DNA of 6,336 nucleotides from JBIOJM01 sp044450785 (GTDB lineage: Bacteria; Planctomycetota; Planctomycetia; Isosphaerales; Isosphaeraceae): assembly GCA_044450785.1 (NCBI GenBank), contig JBIOJM010000462.1, positions 1 to 6,336 of the forward strand. The letters are read 5' to 3'. The first letter of the stretch is position 1. Every line of letters starts with the position of its first letter. Below are positions 5,973-6,336 of the stretch, piece after piece. A program made the translations under genes and the position numbers. The notes beneath the pieces are model-generated. The model was given only the letters and a program-made list of their open reading frames with translations, was not told the DNA's origin and made no database searches.

Positions 5973-6336
5973 TCAGGAGACCTGCTGCGCGAGCAACCAG
6001 TCCTCCAGAATGATATGGTTCAGGAACGGCGCCCGCAACAGCACAGCATTCGTGGGGAGCTTTCGGTTCAACCAACCGCTACGGCCGAGGCTGGGAATCA
6101 CGCTACTGCCGAGGCGGTCGAGATGCCGCATTTTCAGTTGTTTCATGATCCGGTTGCTCAGCCGCTCGAAGCCCGTCGGGAACAGCTTGGGCTCCGGCCC
6201 CACGTGGATCACCAGCTCAGCTCCCGACGCCAACGTGTTCTCCATCACGTCCCACGTCCGCTGGGGATGGTCGGTCCAGTCGGCCAGGATCGCACGGCTG
6301 TTCCACTCGTCGTAGCTGGACACCCCGGTCGTGCAC
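5973..6336 (-). CDS. C-terminal part of an ACP malonyltransferase-like protein (5' end outside window)
   Basis: The frame is open to the window edge; 120 residues and the stop codon are visible, and the true start lies outside. A GTG at 6323 is merely an internal codon of the open frame. The segment SSYDEWNSRAILADWTDHPQ followed by TWDVMENTLASGAELVIHVG (residues 27-46) and PEPKLFPTGFERL resembles the C-terminal part of FabD-type malonyl-CoA:ACP transacylases. In that family a substrate-binding helix (typically Q..PVRW..) is followed by G..xFxEVGPGxxL. Here GPG reads GPE. The last 40 residues (about 80-120, with a basic stretch and ending ILEDWLLAQQVS) go beyond the usual FabD end and are not recognised. 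The catalytic GHSLG region would be upstream, so the assignment rests on the C-terminal pattern alone. It points the same way as the beta-oxidation operon but is separated by about 510 bases of repeats, so it is probably a separate transcription unit. Confidence 0.45.
   Translation of the reverse strand, partial: CTTGVSSYDEWNSRAILADWTDHPQRTWDVMENTLASGAELVIHVGPEPKLFPTGFERLSNRIMKQLKMRHLDRLGSSVIPSLGRSGWLNRKLPTNAVLLRAPFLNHIILEDWLLAQQVS

Noticed and set aside
5967..6323. GTG at 6323 as a true start of a 116-residue protein
   Set aside because: The frame stays open to the window edge, and the similarity begins in the middle of a domain, so the gene is truncated by the window rather than short.

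Overview
This 6.3-kb window is GC-rich and every convincing gene lies on the minus strand. It carries a compact fatty-acid beta-oxidation operon followed, in the direction of transcription, by a short palindrome-bearing tail. Upstream of the operon are a repeat-rich spacer of about 510 bases and the 3' end of another gene. The style of the intergenic DNA (multi-hairpin units with GCCCC/GGGGC and CCCAGGGC/GCCCTGGG stems, a small GTT...AAC palindrome, CCCTCTCC/GGAGAGGG hairpins) together with the high GC resembles Planctomycetota chromosomes. That assignment comes from recalled pattern, not from a search, and is moderate in confidence. Nothing points to a plasmid, phage or transposase.

Layout in + coordinates: 1-183 is the region downstream of the operon, with a nested inverted repeat. 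184-1341 (minus) is a FadA-type 3-ketoacyl-CoA thiolase. 1374-3530 (minus) is a FadB/FadJ-type multifunctional alpha subunit (enoyl-CoA hydratase plus 3-hydroxyacyl-CoA dehydrogenase). 3549-5462 (minus) is a 637-residue VLCAD-like acyl-CoA dehydrogenase. 5463-5972 is an intergenic repeat region. 5973-6336 (minus) is the C-terminal part of a gene cut by the window edge, tentatively malonyl-CoA:ACP transacylase-like.

Transcription runs dehydrogenase -> FadB -> FadA, with gaps of only 18 and 32 bases and a Shine-Dalgarno-like sequence before each gene. Together the three proteins supply all four steps of a beta-oxidation turn: acyl-CoA to enoyl-CoA, hydration, NAD-dependent oxidation, and thiolytic release of acetyl-CoA. 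FadB and FadA homologues normally form an alpha2beta2 complex. No acyl-CoA synthetase, electron-transfer flavoprotein or regulator is in view.

The most unusual feature is at the head of the operon. The ribosome-binding site, start codon and first six codons of the dehydrogenase are present twice, 71 bases apart, with a 29-base palindrome between the copies. The upstream copy opens a 24-codon reading frame that runs over the second ribosome-binding site and ends in an ATGA overlap with the real start. Further upstream are two copies of a roughly 115-base triple-hairpin unit facing each other, then a cluster of perfect palindromes. I see no clearly new multi-gene system; the novelty is in the leader and repeat architecture.
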